Source of the DNA: Breviolum minutum Mf 1.05b.01 | Taxonomy: Eukaryota > Sar > Dinophyceae > Suessiales > Symbiodiniaceae | NCBI GenBank assembly: GCA_000507305.1 | Contig: DF240766.1 | Span: 32,137 to 96,136 of the forward strand | Reading direction: 5' to 3' | Length of the DNA stretch: 64,000 nt | Program-made: the position numbers and the translations under genes | Notes under the pieces: model-generated | Database searches by the model: none | The model's input: the letters and a program-made list of their open reading frames with translations, nothing else | What the model was told of the DNA's origin: nothing | Shown here: positions 1 to 10,713 of the stretch, piece after piece | How the letters are laid out: every line of letters starts with the position of its first letter | How positions within the stretch are numbered: position 1 is the first letter of the stretch

Positions 1-1612
1 CAAAAAGCTATAGGAGGTTGGGTCACCTCACCTAACTCACTTTCAAGAAACCTGCATCCATCATGTGCATAATGCATACGGCACGAAGTGAGATAAGAAT
101 ATGGTACCCAAGTGAATGAGAAGCGAGCCATCTGCGTGTTCATACATGCATGTGGTTAACATTTTCAAAATGTGCACAAGATATTGTATGCATCATGTAT
201 GTGGAATGCACACGCCCTCTCTGTAATGACACTGAAATGTCATATGTCAGTAGGTATGAGTGTGCCTGCACAGCTATGCTAATTCCGTAAAGTGGCGTGC
301 AACGCAACAGATTTTACAGCTACACAGAGTTTGAGAATTGTTGTCATTCTCAACAAAGCCGGTCAAAAGAAGTCCTTCACTTTGAAATTGACATGTTCAA
401 TCATCAATTGCATCTTATCGATTGCAACTTGTCTACGATATCGTTGTGCCTGTTCGAAATCGAATTGACGTTCTTTCGGTTCTTTCACATGCCTGCAAGG
501 TGAATAAAGGCACTTGAGAAGATTTCTGTGGTCAAAGGCTTTGGATTTGAAGGTCTATTTGAAGACTTTCTGGGAAATAGTTGGGGATGTATGATGTTCC
601 ATGTTGATTCCCATGCTGGACAGGATTCTACGGGGGGATTCCGGAACTGTTTGCCATTCAAGAATCTAGATTGAGAAGGAAAAACGATAAAAAAACGCCC
701 TGCACCTCACATCAAATTTCCCTACCCCCAACCATTTACCCAGCAGACTCGAAAAACCGCCTTTGCACAGCTTGCCGTCGGTCAGGCTCTCCTGGGTCCA
801 GAGCCATCTACCCCAAGCCACTGATTTGAAGTTCAACAGAGTGAGCTGGAACAACTGGAAGAGACATTCAAAACACCAGCTTACAAACATGACGTGAACC
901 CCCCCTTGAAGTTTTTTCAGCAAGTTCGCCCCTGAAAATAGATTGAACCATTCCAAAAGAAAGGATCCTCTTCCAACCATCCATTTTCCAGGGTAAACGA
1001 GCCGTTTAACTTCGGGTTTTGCCAAGTCTCTGTGAGACGATGCAGCCGATCCAGGCCTTGGTTTCATGCGTGTCAAATGGGATCATTTCCCCAAGGTGAA
1101 GATAAAAATCTTTGACAACCACCACCTAGCCCTAGCCTATCATTTTCTTCATCAAAATGAGAGCATGAGATCATTGAAGGATCTTCAAAATTGTTGAATA
1201 TCGGATATCAACTGTTGACCTGCAGCAACTTGTATCGTTTTGTCAGATGATGAGGAACTCCAAACACATCTCCCCGGAATCAAACCTTGCCTGCCACCAA
1301 GGGAAGCGGAAACACGGCGTGCAATGGAACCAATGGTTTGCAAGCTGAGTTCCTGAGGCAATTTTCTGGGTTCGATTCGCCTCCCTTGGGTGATGTTGGA
1401 GGGGATGACCCCAGGAAACTAACATACAACCCTGAAGATTAATGTGGGAACATGTCCTCATGGAGGTTCTTTTTTGCCGGGGCTTCCGAAGGCTTGCTTT
1501 GCCCTAAGTCGGGTCCAAAGCTTTCATTTCTGAAGGGTGAATTTGTAGGGGCACCAAGTTCCCGTTAATCTTCCAGGGTGTATCCAATTCCATGCGGAAA
1601 AGCAAATCATCT
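1..1612. other. No supported gene; one palindromic repeat
   Basis: I see no exon with clean splice borders here. The stretch is AT-rich with CATG/TGCA-rich low complexity in the first 300 bases. It contains one diverged copy of repeat family E at about 892-1015. The long minus-strand ORF at 666-1076 runs through that repeat and is probably not coding. Confidence 0.4.
892..1015. repeat. Palindromic repeat, family E (diverged copy)
   Basis: The copy carries the family core 'tcgcccctgaaaatag' followed about 50 bases later by its inverted match 'accatccattttccagg'. Its outer arms 'ccttgaagttt' and 'aacttcggg' are inverted relative to each other. It resembles the copies at 3236, 3697, 41130 and 44864, so it is probably a short non-autonomous inverted-repeat element. 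Confidence 0.5.
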
Positions 1613-2533
1613 TCAAAAAGTCAGTTGGAGGGTAGGGTTCTGGATTGCCAATTCCAGCCGAGGCTCTGAATCCGTCAACTCTGCTCGAGAAAGGCCATCG
1701 TTTTGGCGAATCTTACTCTCCAGGTAGTAGGGAGCCTCCTCTTCGCCGTTGGGCGTCTCATACCTGGAACGACATACTACAAAACCCAAGGTGCCAAGTG
1801 GGCGAAAACAAACATGTAAACATGTGATTAGAAAAAATGTATCAAACATGCATATCATATGTATACATACGTGCATGTAATAAACATATATACATTTCTG
1901 TATTGTAAAAAACGTAATGTACGTATGTATCCAATATCCATATATGTATCTACACAGATCCTGATACTTCCTGCCACTGCCTTCAGTCGCCACTGCACAC
2001 CACTGGGTTCCCAGGCTCTTGTTCTGGCTCCTCGTTCATCTCAGGCTGCTCCCGTTGCATGATCTTATCCGGGCGCTTCTCAGAACGCTCGATGACCTGC
2101 ACCCAAAATCCCCTGCCACATTCTTGTGACATGCCGCCCAAGTGTGTTTACATTTTGCAGACGTCTTTCATCATATCATCATAAATTAATCATAAATCAT
2201 GACCTTGACTCAATTACAAATCTTGACTCTCTACACTAACTCACCAAAATACTTCCATCTTCCTCCCTAGATCGCGAAAACAAAAAACAGCCACTCCAAA
2301 AGGACTTTTTTCATATCCAAGATTCACACCTACTTGTCTGGGTGTTTCCAAAAATAGGGGTTACCCCAAAATGGATGGAAAAAAATAGAAAACCATTAGC
2401 AAAATGATAAAAAATATGGATGATTTGGGGGGAAACCCCTATTTTCGGAAACATCCATCTAGAAATGTCTACCGCGCCTCTGCAAGGATCCGTCGCTCTG
2501 ACGCTTCCATCAACTTGCGAGTCCTCGGCCAAG
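1613..2533 (-). CDS. C-terminal part of unknown acidic protein, 3 exons
   Basis: Three phase-compatible minus-strand exons: 2473-2533 (20 codons plus one base), 1999-2096 and 1613-1763 ending in TGA. Introns 2097-2472 and 1764-1998 begin GTAGAC and GTGCAG and end GCAG and CCAG. The joined C-terminus is hydrophilic and rich in E and P (for example QREQPEMNEEPEQEPGNPVV). A further upstream exon is likely at about 2856-3050, where a good frame reads CLAFPRARLPRQLEACEERL, but its donor is unclear. No family was recognised. The 2097-2472 intron carries a family D palindromic repeat and the next upstream intron carries family B. The joins are inference; the open frames and splice dinucleotides are seen directly. 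Confidence 0.6.
2340..2457. repeat. Palindromic repeat, family D
   Basis: A 118-bp near-palindrome beginning ggtgtttccaaaaatagggg and ending ccctattttcggaaacatcc, with inner arms ccccaaaatggat / atggatgatttgggg. A second copy lies at 15831-15929. It sits inside the intron 2097-2472 and ends 15 bases before the splice donor. Confidence 0.75.
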
Positions 2534-2547
2534 CTGAGGGAAATGGA

Positions 2548-2702
2548 CCCCCCAACGTACCTACCCCCCAGAAATGAGGGTTTTAATGAGGCCTTATTAA
2601 GGGAAACATAGGGAAACCAAACGGTTCATAAGCCCTTAATAAGGCGGGCTATTTCTGGCGGGGGGTATGTTAGGGCCGTTAGGGGGGGTGGGTTGATTAG
2701 CC
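2548..2702. repeat. Palindromic repeat, family B
   Basis: Long inverted repeat with core ccagaaatgagggttttaat / aaggcgggctatttctgg around a centre near 'gggaaaccaaacggtt'. It ends ggtgggttgattagcc, as does the 63 kb copy. It lies just upstream of the acceptor of exon 2473-2533, hence inside an intron if the gene continues upstream. Left border approximate. Confidence 0.7.
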
Positions 2703-2855
2703 GTGATTTCATGGAAGTGAAAAATGGATGTGACTATTGGAGGGACTCATTTTCACTTCCATGATTATGGGAGGGAGGGTAACCACAAAAAAACGCTTTG
2801 CATTCTTTATTGATCTGTGACCTACAGCATAGCTGATTTTTATTGGATTGCATAG

Positions 2856-3060
2856 TCAGAAGCAGTAAGGATCGATTGCAGTTGCAAGCTTCTCTTCTCG
2901 AAACTGTTGGAAAAGGCGTTCCTCACAGGCTTCCAGTTGCCTGGGCAAGCGAGCACGGGGAAAAGCCAGACAACCCATCACGGTCCCCAGCAAAAAATCC
3001 TTGGAGATGACATCCCAACAAATGGACATCACGGCTGGTAGCGGGACAGTCTATCCCGTT
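2856..3060 (-). CDS. Candidate upstream exon of the 1.6-2.5 kb gene
   Basis: An open minus-strand frame reads ICWDVISKDFLLGTVMGCLA, then a basic and acidic helix-like segment, to a TGA at 2856-2858. It looks coding by composition, and its position fits the gene at 1613-2533. No donor with the phase required by exon 2473-2533 is obvious; a GA-type donor near 2885 would fit but is speculative. Borders are uncertain. Confidence 0.35.
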
Positions 3061-3235
3061 ACATACAAACAGCATCAACAGTTCTGACCTCTGCAGCCAA
3101 TGGCAAATGCACACAAAAACCATTCAACAGCATCTTGCAGCTTGCATAAATTCAGGTATGATTATTGGTGTTGAAAAGTTTCACAGTGTAGTTCCTCATC
3201 ATCCTGTAATTTCCCTTCCCCCCCCCAAAAAAAAA

Positions 3236-3348
3236 GACACCCCTGAAGTTTAACAGCTCGCCCCTGAAAAATAGTGCTTGGATGCCGATCCTTTCCCTAT
3301 TTGTGGCCCGGAGCACCATTTCCGTAGCGACGTTGAACTTCGGGACTT
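3236..3348. repeat. Palindromic repeat, family E
   Basis: Contains 'gaagtttaacagctcgcccctgaaaaatag' in part and its inverted counterpart 'gttgaacttcggg' about 90 bases later. The arm pair and the 'tcgcccctgaaaa' core match the neighbouring copies at 892 and 3697. Confidence 0.5.
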
Positions 3349-3696
3349 CAGGCGGGTGTATATGCCCTACAACTTCCTAAAACCAAGATATCCTCCGTTG
3401 TTTTCGTGACACCCAACAGCGTCCTGACGTCGTCACAACAACTCCAAACAGACCCGCCTTCGACTTTGATCCTGAAAACTCGACAGGCAGCGGCGTTCGC
3501 AAGACTCCACCTGGAGAAACATGGAGACATGCCCAAAATTTGATGGAAAATCTATAGCATGGAGAAACCGTTCAATGGAAAAAAAGATATGAGAAAATAA
3601 GAAATCATATCCTGTGCAGGGTCCAATCTCTGTTGAATGTGCCTCCTTGCGACATTCATCTCTGATCATCTGGATGTCCTTGGCACGACACTAACT

Positions 3697-3822
3697 TCAT
3701 ACACCCCCGAAGTTAACAGCTCGCCCCTGAAAAGCTACCATCCCCAATGGAGAGTAATCAGTAATCTTCCAACCATTGTTTTTCAGGAGCTATGTCAGTT
3801 AAACTTCCAGGGAGTACTTCTT
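3697..3822. repeat. Palindromic repeat, family E
   Basis: Starts 'acccccgaagttaacagc', carries 'tcgcccctgaaaa' and closes with 'agttaaacttccagggagt'. It is the third copy of this family within 3 kb. A half copy (ctaacagctcgcacctgaa) follows at 5607. Confidence 0.5.
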
Positions 3823-4092
3823 TCAAACTTCCATCAGATTCAAACCCACTGACTACTTCATGGCACCAAGCAATTGTAGCATCTTGAGTCTGAAAACCGC
3901 AACTTGAGATTCCAGGTCCTACAGCATTTCTTGCACCAAGAATCCGATTGCTTGGAGCTCTTCAAGTCATTCAACTGCTTGGTCAACAGGATCGTCTCCC
4001 GCCTTGGCGAAACCAAGAATCCGTGATAGGAGTCTCTAGAAGGCTTCTAGGCTTCTCCTTTCATTGGAGGCTTCATCTCCTTAAGAATACAT

Positions 4093-4228
4093 GAAATATC
4101 ACATCACATCACATCACATCACATCACATCGCATCATCTCATGTCATGTCATGTCATATCATGTCATAGCATGTCACATCATGTCATATCATACCATACT
4201 ATCATATCATACCATACTATATCATATC
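4093..4228. repeat. Pentanucleotide microsatellite
   Basis: A degenerate array of 5-base units drifting from CATCA through CATGT to CATAT/CATAC over about 135 bases. The ORF across it is low-complexity and not regarded as a gene. Confidence 0.9.
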
Positions 4229-4527
4229 CCTTTCACATTCATGTGTTGTGAGCCGAAAGAAATTTCGATCCAAAAAATAAAGTCAAAGTGACATCTCATC
4301 AAACCCATCATCTTTGTAATTTGTCTTCAGACCCATTGAAATTGTAAATATTCCAATCACTTCCAATCAGCCGCCGTTGTGGGCCCCTTGACTCCAAAAC
4401 GCTCACATCTAACAACGACTTTCCATTGGACGTGTCAGAAACATCACGGAATCCCAACCAAGCCACTCCATCAACTCAAGTCTTTTCAACAACTCCTCGG
4501 TTTTGGACTCGCCTGTGAAATCAGATG

Positions 4528-5511
4528 TCAAGTTGAGGAGGAGTGATTTTTTAGATTGATTTGGTAGATTTTTGGTAGATTTGGTGTGACATCATGAGTT
4601 GATTTTTCAAGCTTCAACTCAATAAAATGCAAGCAGCAAGCATTTGTTTCATCATTTCTGCTGTGTCTGTTTTTTTCATTTGCTTCATGGGTCCTTGGGA
4701 ATGCTTCCCGCTTTCCTGTCCCGGTGGTGCCGGTGGTGTGGATGTCTCCTGGTCCTTGGGTCATGGCACTGATCAATTCTCGTGCTTTCAAGAGTGATTT
4801 GGACTTGGCAATGTGCCTATTACAGAGTACTCACTACCAGTAATCTACTTGAATCTGAATAAACTACCATGAACAAATCTCCAACATGACAACTCAAACA
4901 AAACCTGTGAAAATGTTTGGCATGACATCTTGGAGCTTCCTTTCTTCCACACCTTCGCCATCCTTCGCCCATCTGCCAATCACGACCGTTCCATCCCGAA
5001 CTTTTGCGACCGAAAGACGGCCTTGACCGAGTTCGCGCTGCTCGGGGCGTTTACCCTCACAGGACTTCGTGATGCCTTTCGCAACTCGGAGTACCTTACG
5101 GCGAGGCCGACAAAGCATCACAATTGTTGCACAAGGTTTTTTTTACACACGCACCCCAATTTTTTTTCAAACATGGGTGGTGTTTTTAACTTATGATTGG
5201 TGTGTCTTCAAACACTTTTGCAACTTCGAGGCATCTTTTGAGAAACAAACAACTGTTTGAACAAAAAGTTGCAATACATCCTTCCGCTTCCAAAGTCTTA
5301 CCTGCTTGCCCTTTTCCCTGCCTGCTTCGTGCCCTGGGTGTCGACGTCCTGGGCTCCAAGCCTAGGCAAACAAAAACAAACACTTGTCTCGGACACTTTG
5401 GTTGATGAATTCTGATCATTTCCGTATCTTCCAAAGTTTTCTCCCAAATATTTGACAGCAATCTCAATTTGCTGATTTGCCCCGCCATGTGACAACACCT
5501 CAGCCCATTGC
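4528..5511 (-). CDS. Unknown protein, at least 4 exons (3' part)
   Basis: Minus-strand exons 5397-5511, 5302-5361, 4905-5094 and 4528-4784 join in phase. Introns are 5362-5396 (only 35 bp, GTGTCC...GCCTAG with a T-rich tract), 5095-5301 (GTAAGA...TAAG) and 4785-4904 (GTTTTG...AAAG). The protein is charged and soluble-looking: a helical segment NQQIEIAVKYLGENFGRYGN, a basic stretch rich in G, R and K, then VAKVRDGTVVIGRWAKDGEG. The last exon turns poor in complexity and AT-rich after residue about 50, so its true end may be an unrecognised splice site. No family recognised. The 5' end is not found. Exon borders at 5302, 5361 and 4905 are textbook; the last junction is weaker. Confidence 0.6.
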
Positions 5512-5927
5512 CTGGCATTTCATCAAGGTTTCCGGTCAAGGAAGCCGGCTCAGGTGCCTGAAACTGTTGCCAGGAAGCGTCCAAAAAGGTCTGCCCTCCC
5601 TGTCACTAACAGCTCGCACCTGAATATCTTTGGTATAAATCTTGCCAGTAAAGAATTATCCTATTCCTAATCATCAAATATCTTAACTATATTTTCGTAT
5701 GAATAGGTACACAAAATATACACAACATATACACAACATATACACAACATATATATATATATACATATACATAATATATGATATATGTATGTATATCTAT
5801 ATTTGCGTCCCGTTAATTCCCGGTAAAAACGAACTTATCAAAAGATCCCAACCGCATCCTTCCTTCGCATCCAAGTTACCTGATATGCTCCAGCTTGGCG
5901 AGTTGGGGAACCACCTCGCCGGTGGTT

Positions 5928-6054
5928 GGTTTCGGACCCATCTGAAAAATATGCGAACGTCAAATTGGAGTCATCTTTTCCCAAATAAATACGGGGTGAA
6001 AATGCCAAAAAAATATGTCCCGCACTTTTTGTATTTGAAACCACCAAACTAGTT
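5928..6054. repeat. Palindromic repeat, family A (diverged)
   Basis: Left arm ggtggttggtttcggaccca, middle 'gaaaaatatgcgaacgtcaaattgg', right arm 'tttgaaaccaccaaactag'. Same order of blocks as the cleaner family A copies at 35803, 37655, 44628 and 61646. Its right end is caught in the duplication around N 6187. Confidence 0.65.
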
Positions 6055-6356
6055 TTAGTATGTTTTAGATGACTAATCATATTTTTCAAATGTTGTAATG
6101 CCATATGGATATTTGTACCAATGTTTTATGTGCAATGCTGTTTTGTAAAAGCATCTTGTATATATATATATATATATACACCAAAANTTTTGTATTTGTA
6201 AACCACCAAACTAGTTTTAGTATGTTTTAGTATGACTAATCATATTTTTCTAAACTAGTTGTAATGCCATATGGATATTTGTTACCAATGTTTTATTGTG
6301 CAATAGCTGTTTTGTTAAAAGACATCTTGTATATATATATATATATATACACCAAA
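6026..6356. repeat. Direct duplication flanking a single N (probable assembly scar)
   Basis: Bases 6026-6186 and 6188-6356 are the same sequence (tttgtatttg...tacaccaaaa) on either side of one N at 6187. The copies differ mainly by single-base insertions and deletions (for example ttgtacca versus ttgttacca, atgttttatgtg versus atgttttattgtg). That is the signature of two error-prone contig ends joined without merging. Confidence 0.8.
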
Positions 6357-6868
6357 AAATATTTAAGAAGTTGGAACGTGTTCTTAGACAGCTCAACTGA
6401 GTATGTAACTGATGTCAAACATGAGTATGGTATATTATTGAAACAAAAATAAAAGTTTGGTAAAATGTCGCCAAAACTGTGGCATGGCATGGTTCTTGTG
6501 TTGTGGTCACATGGGCACGGTTGAACGTTCTTACCTTCTCGGTCTTCCCGGCACACCACGCCTGTGCTAATTGTGGAACTAGCGCACGAAGCCTGACACT
6601 GGGAGTGCAAGTGTCATGGAGGTTTTGGGTACAGTGATGGTCTTCCATCTAAATGCCTTCATCTTGAACCGTTGCTTCATATTATATCTCTTGACATTCT
6701 TGCCGTCAAACTTTGCAATAAATGTTGAAAACAGGTACTTGTACAGTTCAACAAGTGTCACCACGATTGGCGGCCTCCGTTGCTTCCCCGGGGGGCGGCT
6801 GGCCCATAGCCTTTGTTCAAGTGTTGCCGGTTGGCTTCAAGTCATTGCCTGCTTTGAACTTGAAAGTG

Positions 6869-6990
6869 CAACAACAGCCGCCGCCAACAACAACAACAAC
6901 AACAACAACAACAAGAAGAACAACAACAGGCATGCTTCTGCTTCCGCTTCATCTTCTTCATCATCATCATCATCATCATCATCGTCATCA
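6869..6990. repeat. Trinucleotide microsatellites (CAA)n and (CAT)n
   Basis: A CAA/CAG tract at 6869-6929 is followed by a TCA/TCT tract at 6949-6990. Long ORFs crossing it on both strands (poly-N, poly-T, poly-S, poly-H, poly-M) are artefacts of the repeats. Confidence 0.9.
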
Positions 6991-7042
6991 AAAAAACCCT
7001 TCTACCCAGAACATCAAGGACCATCCTCTCCACACATTTGCC

Positions 7043-7246
7043 ATGTCACTGACCGCCGCGCTTTTCGTAGCTCCGAATACCGGGGCCGTGAACCTCGGCA
7101 ACGTCGCAGCGTCAGCGACGATTTCCAAAAGCGGTTTTCGGACCCATGGATCAGCGTACAAAACCAAGGAGGGTGCTGGAGACGCTCGTGACGCTCGCGC
7201 TCCTGAACTTTTTGAAAGCGAAGGCAAGGCTGGGAAATCCCCCAAG
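7043..7246 (+). CDS. Candidate first exon on plus strand
   Basis: An ATG-started frame of 68 codons ends exactly at a possible donor (CCCAAG|GTTTGC). It begins MSLTAALFVAPNTGAVNLGN, which could be a hydrophobic leader, and continues A-, G- and E-rich. Local GC is higher than in the surroundings. If real it would be the only plus-strand gene in a minus-strand cluster, and no downstream exon was found, so I treat it as weak. Opposing minus-strand frames are also open here. Confidence 0.3.
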
Positions 7247-7482
7247 GTTTGCATGCACCGATTTTGCCACATCAAGGAAAAACAAAGTGTAGATATAGAT
7301 ACAGCGAAAACAGCACACTGTTTCCCTGTGCTTGATCTGCTTCCAGAAATTGCAGCTCACAACATCTTTATAGAACCTAGTCATTCGTTTAAAGTTTACA
7401 GTCTCCTCCCTTTTTCGTTTTCAAGCCGCTTTTGAACGCCATTGACATAGCAACCATCAACGAATCAACATATCCAGCTTAC

Positions 7483-7572
7483 CCCAACTTCAATCCACTC
7501 GTCCTTGTGGCCACCAAAAGTGATTCAGGCTCTGCTACAGGATCCGCCTGCCGTGGCGTCTGTGAAGTGCTC
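7483..7572 (-). CDS. Candidate internal exon, unknown protein
   Basis: A 90-base minus-strand stretch bounded by TTCTCCAG acceptor and GTAAGC donor encodes 29 codons, including PRQADPVAEPESLLVATRTS. It enters in phase 2 and leaves in phase 2. The neighbouring block at about 7640-7690 (ending AAGCAG|GTAGAT) may be the preceding exon, but the phases do not match in the obvious frames. No function visible. Confidence 0.4.
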
Positions 7573-8250
7573 CTGGAGAAAACAACATTGCCACACATTC
7601 CGGCAAAGCCACATTTTTGCTTGCTTGCATCTACCTGCTTCGGCCAAGGGATTTCGTTCATCATCTGTCCTGCGAACTTCTGAATAACGCGGGCGTTGAA
7701 GAGTAGGATTGGACGCGGGCGTTGCCTGAAAAAATTCCCAAAATGTCAAAGCTCTGCTTCCCAATAACCAAATAAAATTTGACGTCTCGAAGTCATCAAG
7801 AACCATTGACCAGTTGTAGCCCCAATGGGATGACAACCCAACGGGTAACCAAGGTGCAACTTCTACTTTGGATGGAGGGCGAGGCAGCCTCAATGCTCTT
7901 CACAACTTCCAACCCAGTTGTAACAGTGAAACAGCTCTTTTCCAGCTTGAATTTTAGGATTTTCTGGCCCACCACCCAACCAATCTCCACCCCAAAAAAA
8001 AGCTTTTGTTGGGGGATAAAAACGACTCAAAAAAATGTCAGCTTTATCCATCAACCGAGCATCGAAAATCTGGGTCGTGGATCTGCCACTGGCATCAAAG
8101 GAGGTGCTAAGGCTAACCTGACTACAAACTTCTCATGTCAAGTTTACAGGGTCCATTATTTTGATGAGAAGTTACAGAAAATATACTTATATTAGGTATA
8201 TGAATCTGTGCGTACGGGTCAATTGCATGATATATGACAGCATTTGTTCA

Positions 8251-8933
8251 ATCATTACTCAAAAGGTTCAATTCTTTTTCACTTTGTTGGGCAGCACTTT
8301 GTCTCCAGGGACTCTTCAAAACACAACGACCAGACAGTGCTGAATAAGTCGAGGTGAGTGGCTGGTACACACCATCCTTGCCAGTGTTATAGTAGCGTTC
8401 CTCCCTAGCGGCACCTGAGTACGAAAACAGCGCATCAAATGTGAGAAAAGCACCATGGCCAAGAGATATGATCTCAAGCAAGACCACATGGCACCACTGA
8501 ACTCTATGAATCTTTCCCCTAATTTTCGGTGCCCCCCCTTAAACTTCTCCATCTCAACGGTTCTTACTGCACCACTTAGTGAGTCACTCCTCATTGTTGG
8601 TACGCAAATCCGCTGACAAGGAACCATCATGTTCCACCTTGACGTGGCCACCATCACAGCGGACCTCCATAATGGTTCCAGTTGGTTCTGCTAACCATCT
8701 TGCCAAGTGCACGTCCAGAACCACCACATGGTCACCCACATGTGGCATCACATCTTGCCCCAAAATGCCTCATCAATTCGGCTGACAAAACCATTGCCAT
8801 TTTGTGAAACCTCAAATGATGGAATCCACGAATCCACCACGAATTTGCCAAGTTTCATTGTTGGGGTGGACCAGCATGTGAACTGTTGGCTCCAGTCCTC
8901 AGCTTTTTTCACCACCAGCACTTGCCAAAGTGG
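8251..8933 (-). pseudogene. Unknown gene with a frame break (pseudogene or sequencing indel)
   Basis: From an acceptor at 8934-8936 (GCGCAG), a strongly protein-like frame runs (PLWQVLVVKKAEDWSQQFTC through SRIDEAFWGK) and hits TGA at 8748-8750. In the +1 frame, starting at the same place, coding resumes (DVMPHVGDHVVVLDVHLARW, then a segment ending NNEE) to a TGA at 8584-8586. One missing G in the run CTTGCCCCAAAA at about 8754-8764 would reconcile the two. A further exon from about 8525 to 8251 encodes HVVLLEIISLGHGAFLTFDA and beyond; a 69-bp intron with GTGACT donor and TTAG acceptor would join it in phase. No family recognised. Either a homopolymer sequencing error or a real frameshift. 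Confidence 0.55.
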
Positions 8934-9543
8934 CTGCGCCAGTTAGCCATCACCTGAACGACCTGCATCCTGCATCCTCTGCATCCTAGAGGCTCGCTCA
9001 TGGTCCCATCAAACCATTCGCTATCTGAATCCTCCTGGAGAAATGGGAGGATTCACCAGAGTCTTCGTCGTTTAAAAAAAAAAACGTAGCAAAAAGATTG
9101 AGGATTTGGGATGGATTTGGGATGGTCATATTACTTCACATTATTTTTTCCATGATGTTGAAAGCTCCACTCCCCAAAAAAAAACTCAAGACTCTTGATA
9201 AATTAAGACCCTCTTTTTATGACTGGAAAAAACCGTCCCCACCTTTTGCAAAAACGCGAAACACCAACCTCCAAGGCATTTCGTATCTGGTTTCGAACTC
9301 GCTGCACCTGCGCCATGAAGGGTCAGTTGATTACACTTGCATCTAGGTGAACTCGCTTCAGGGATTAAAACCTTACTGCAGTTTTTGTTCGTAACCACCC
9401 TTGGAAATGGAGCTTTAAAAAAGAGAAACTCCTGCGTTTTTTTGTACCTCATGAAACATATCCCGCAAAAAGATCTGTACCCAAAATTCCTTTTGAAACA
9501 AAAAAGTCAACAGCCCGTCATTCACCTTTTCAAATACTGTTAA

Positions 9544-9650
9544 TGGTTCAGAATTCCTGCACCAGTTGAGGTTGGTAGCTTCTCCCATTATCTACTAAGG
9601 TCTTTAAAGAAATCCCAGGTGGTTGGCCTTGGGATTTCTGAACCATCAAC
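9544..9650. repeat. Palindromic repeat, related to family C
   Basis: Arms tggttcagaattcctgcacc and gggatttctgaaccatcaac are inverted, with 'aagaaatcccaggtggttgg' inside. It shares the 'cctgcaccagttga' block with family C at 16500, but the outer arms differ. Confidence 0.5.
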
Positions 9651-10398
9651 GATATGAAAAATTTGCGACCTGATCCTGGAAGCTGCCAGCTCCGCCAGCC
9701 ATGGAGCTGCGAGACAGGGATCGTTGTGGTTGTGTCTTGGGGGGTCACATGTATCACATGCGCTTCATGGTTGTTAGGGATGTGTTCTTTTTGTGGGTGA
9801 ATTGATTATTGAAAATTGATATATGTTTTTTTTTCAAATGCTTGGTGCAATTCCTTGGCACAATGAAGCTGGAATATCTAACTCTGACTTCTTGTCTGTT
9901 TTCATGAGACAGTTCCTACTTTTTAACGGACGGCTCCACTTGAGCCTTTCCTGTTCGAACCTACAGCTCAATGCCATACAGACCATCCCCATGGCATGTC
10001 CACCCGCAAGGCATGTACCCAAACTAAACAATGGTGGTTTGTCAATGACACAACAATAGATCAGGCATGTATGCGGACTAGAATCTAGATATAATTATCC
10101 AGACATTGTTCAATGCAACTACCAGAGACTTCCAGTGAACTCCAGTCACGCTAAGGACATTCTCATGGGAAAAGGCTCCTTTCAGTCATGGGCGGCCCCA
10201 GCATCAAAGGATCATCACGGATGTGGAGCGTAGCAAAGGCCCAGACCTGGAATACATTGACCGTTTGTTTGTTTGTTCTTTTTCCCCAAACAGTTTACTG
10301 TTGGGGTTCTTAATGCAACTTTAGATCTGGCCGCCTTGGTGTTGGTTGGTGTGGTCGGCTTCTTGGGCTCTGAAGTGGTCTTGTCTCCCGTTGTCTCC

Positions 10399-10531
10399 NN
10401 NNNNNNNNNNNNNNNNNNNNNNNNNNNNNNNNNNNNNNNNNNNNNNNNNNNNNNNNNNNNNNNNNNNNNNNNNNNNNNNNNNNNNNNNNNNNNNNNNNNN
10501 NNNNNNNNNNNNNNNNNNNNNNNNNNNNNNN
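10399..10531. other. Assembly gap (133 N)
   Basis: A run of 133 N flanked on both sides by gttgtctcc. The string ggtgttggttggtgtgg occurs within 60 bases on each side, so the gap probably sits in a tandem repeat that could not be spanned. Confidence 0.95.
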
Positions 10532-10713
10532 GTTGTCTCCCTTCATGTGGGGGGTGGGTGTTGGTTGGTGTGGCCGCGTCTAGAACAAAAACATTCAGAA
10601 ATCAAAATCACAGGTTTCAATCTAAATTTGCTGACTGTAAGCTGTTTGGGGTCTACGCTGGTGTAATTGTTTGTTTGACCCGTGAAATACCAGTCAGTAA
10701 AACGTCATCAAAA

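Noticed and set aside
1368..1392. GGTTCGATTCG, like a tRNA B box
   Set aside because: No A box or acceptor-stem pairing could be found at tRNA spacing.
4091..4291. ORF rich in H, S and Y
   Set aside because: Encoded by a pentanucleotide microsatellite.
6722..7435. 237-codon plus ORF with poly-T and poly-H
   Set aside because: Its middle is a trinucleotide microsatellite; only the short 7043-7246 portion is kept, as a weak candidate.
9285..9310. GGTTTCGAACTC, another B-box-like string
   Set aside because: One extra base in the motif and no cloverleaf pairing seen.
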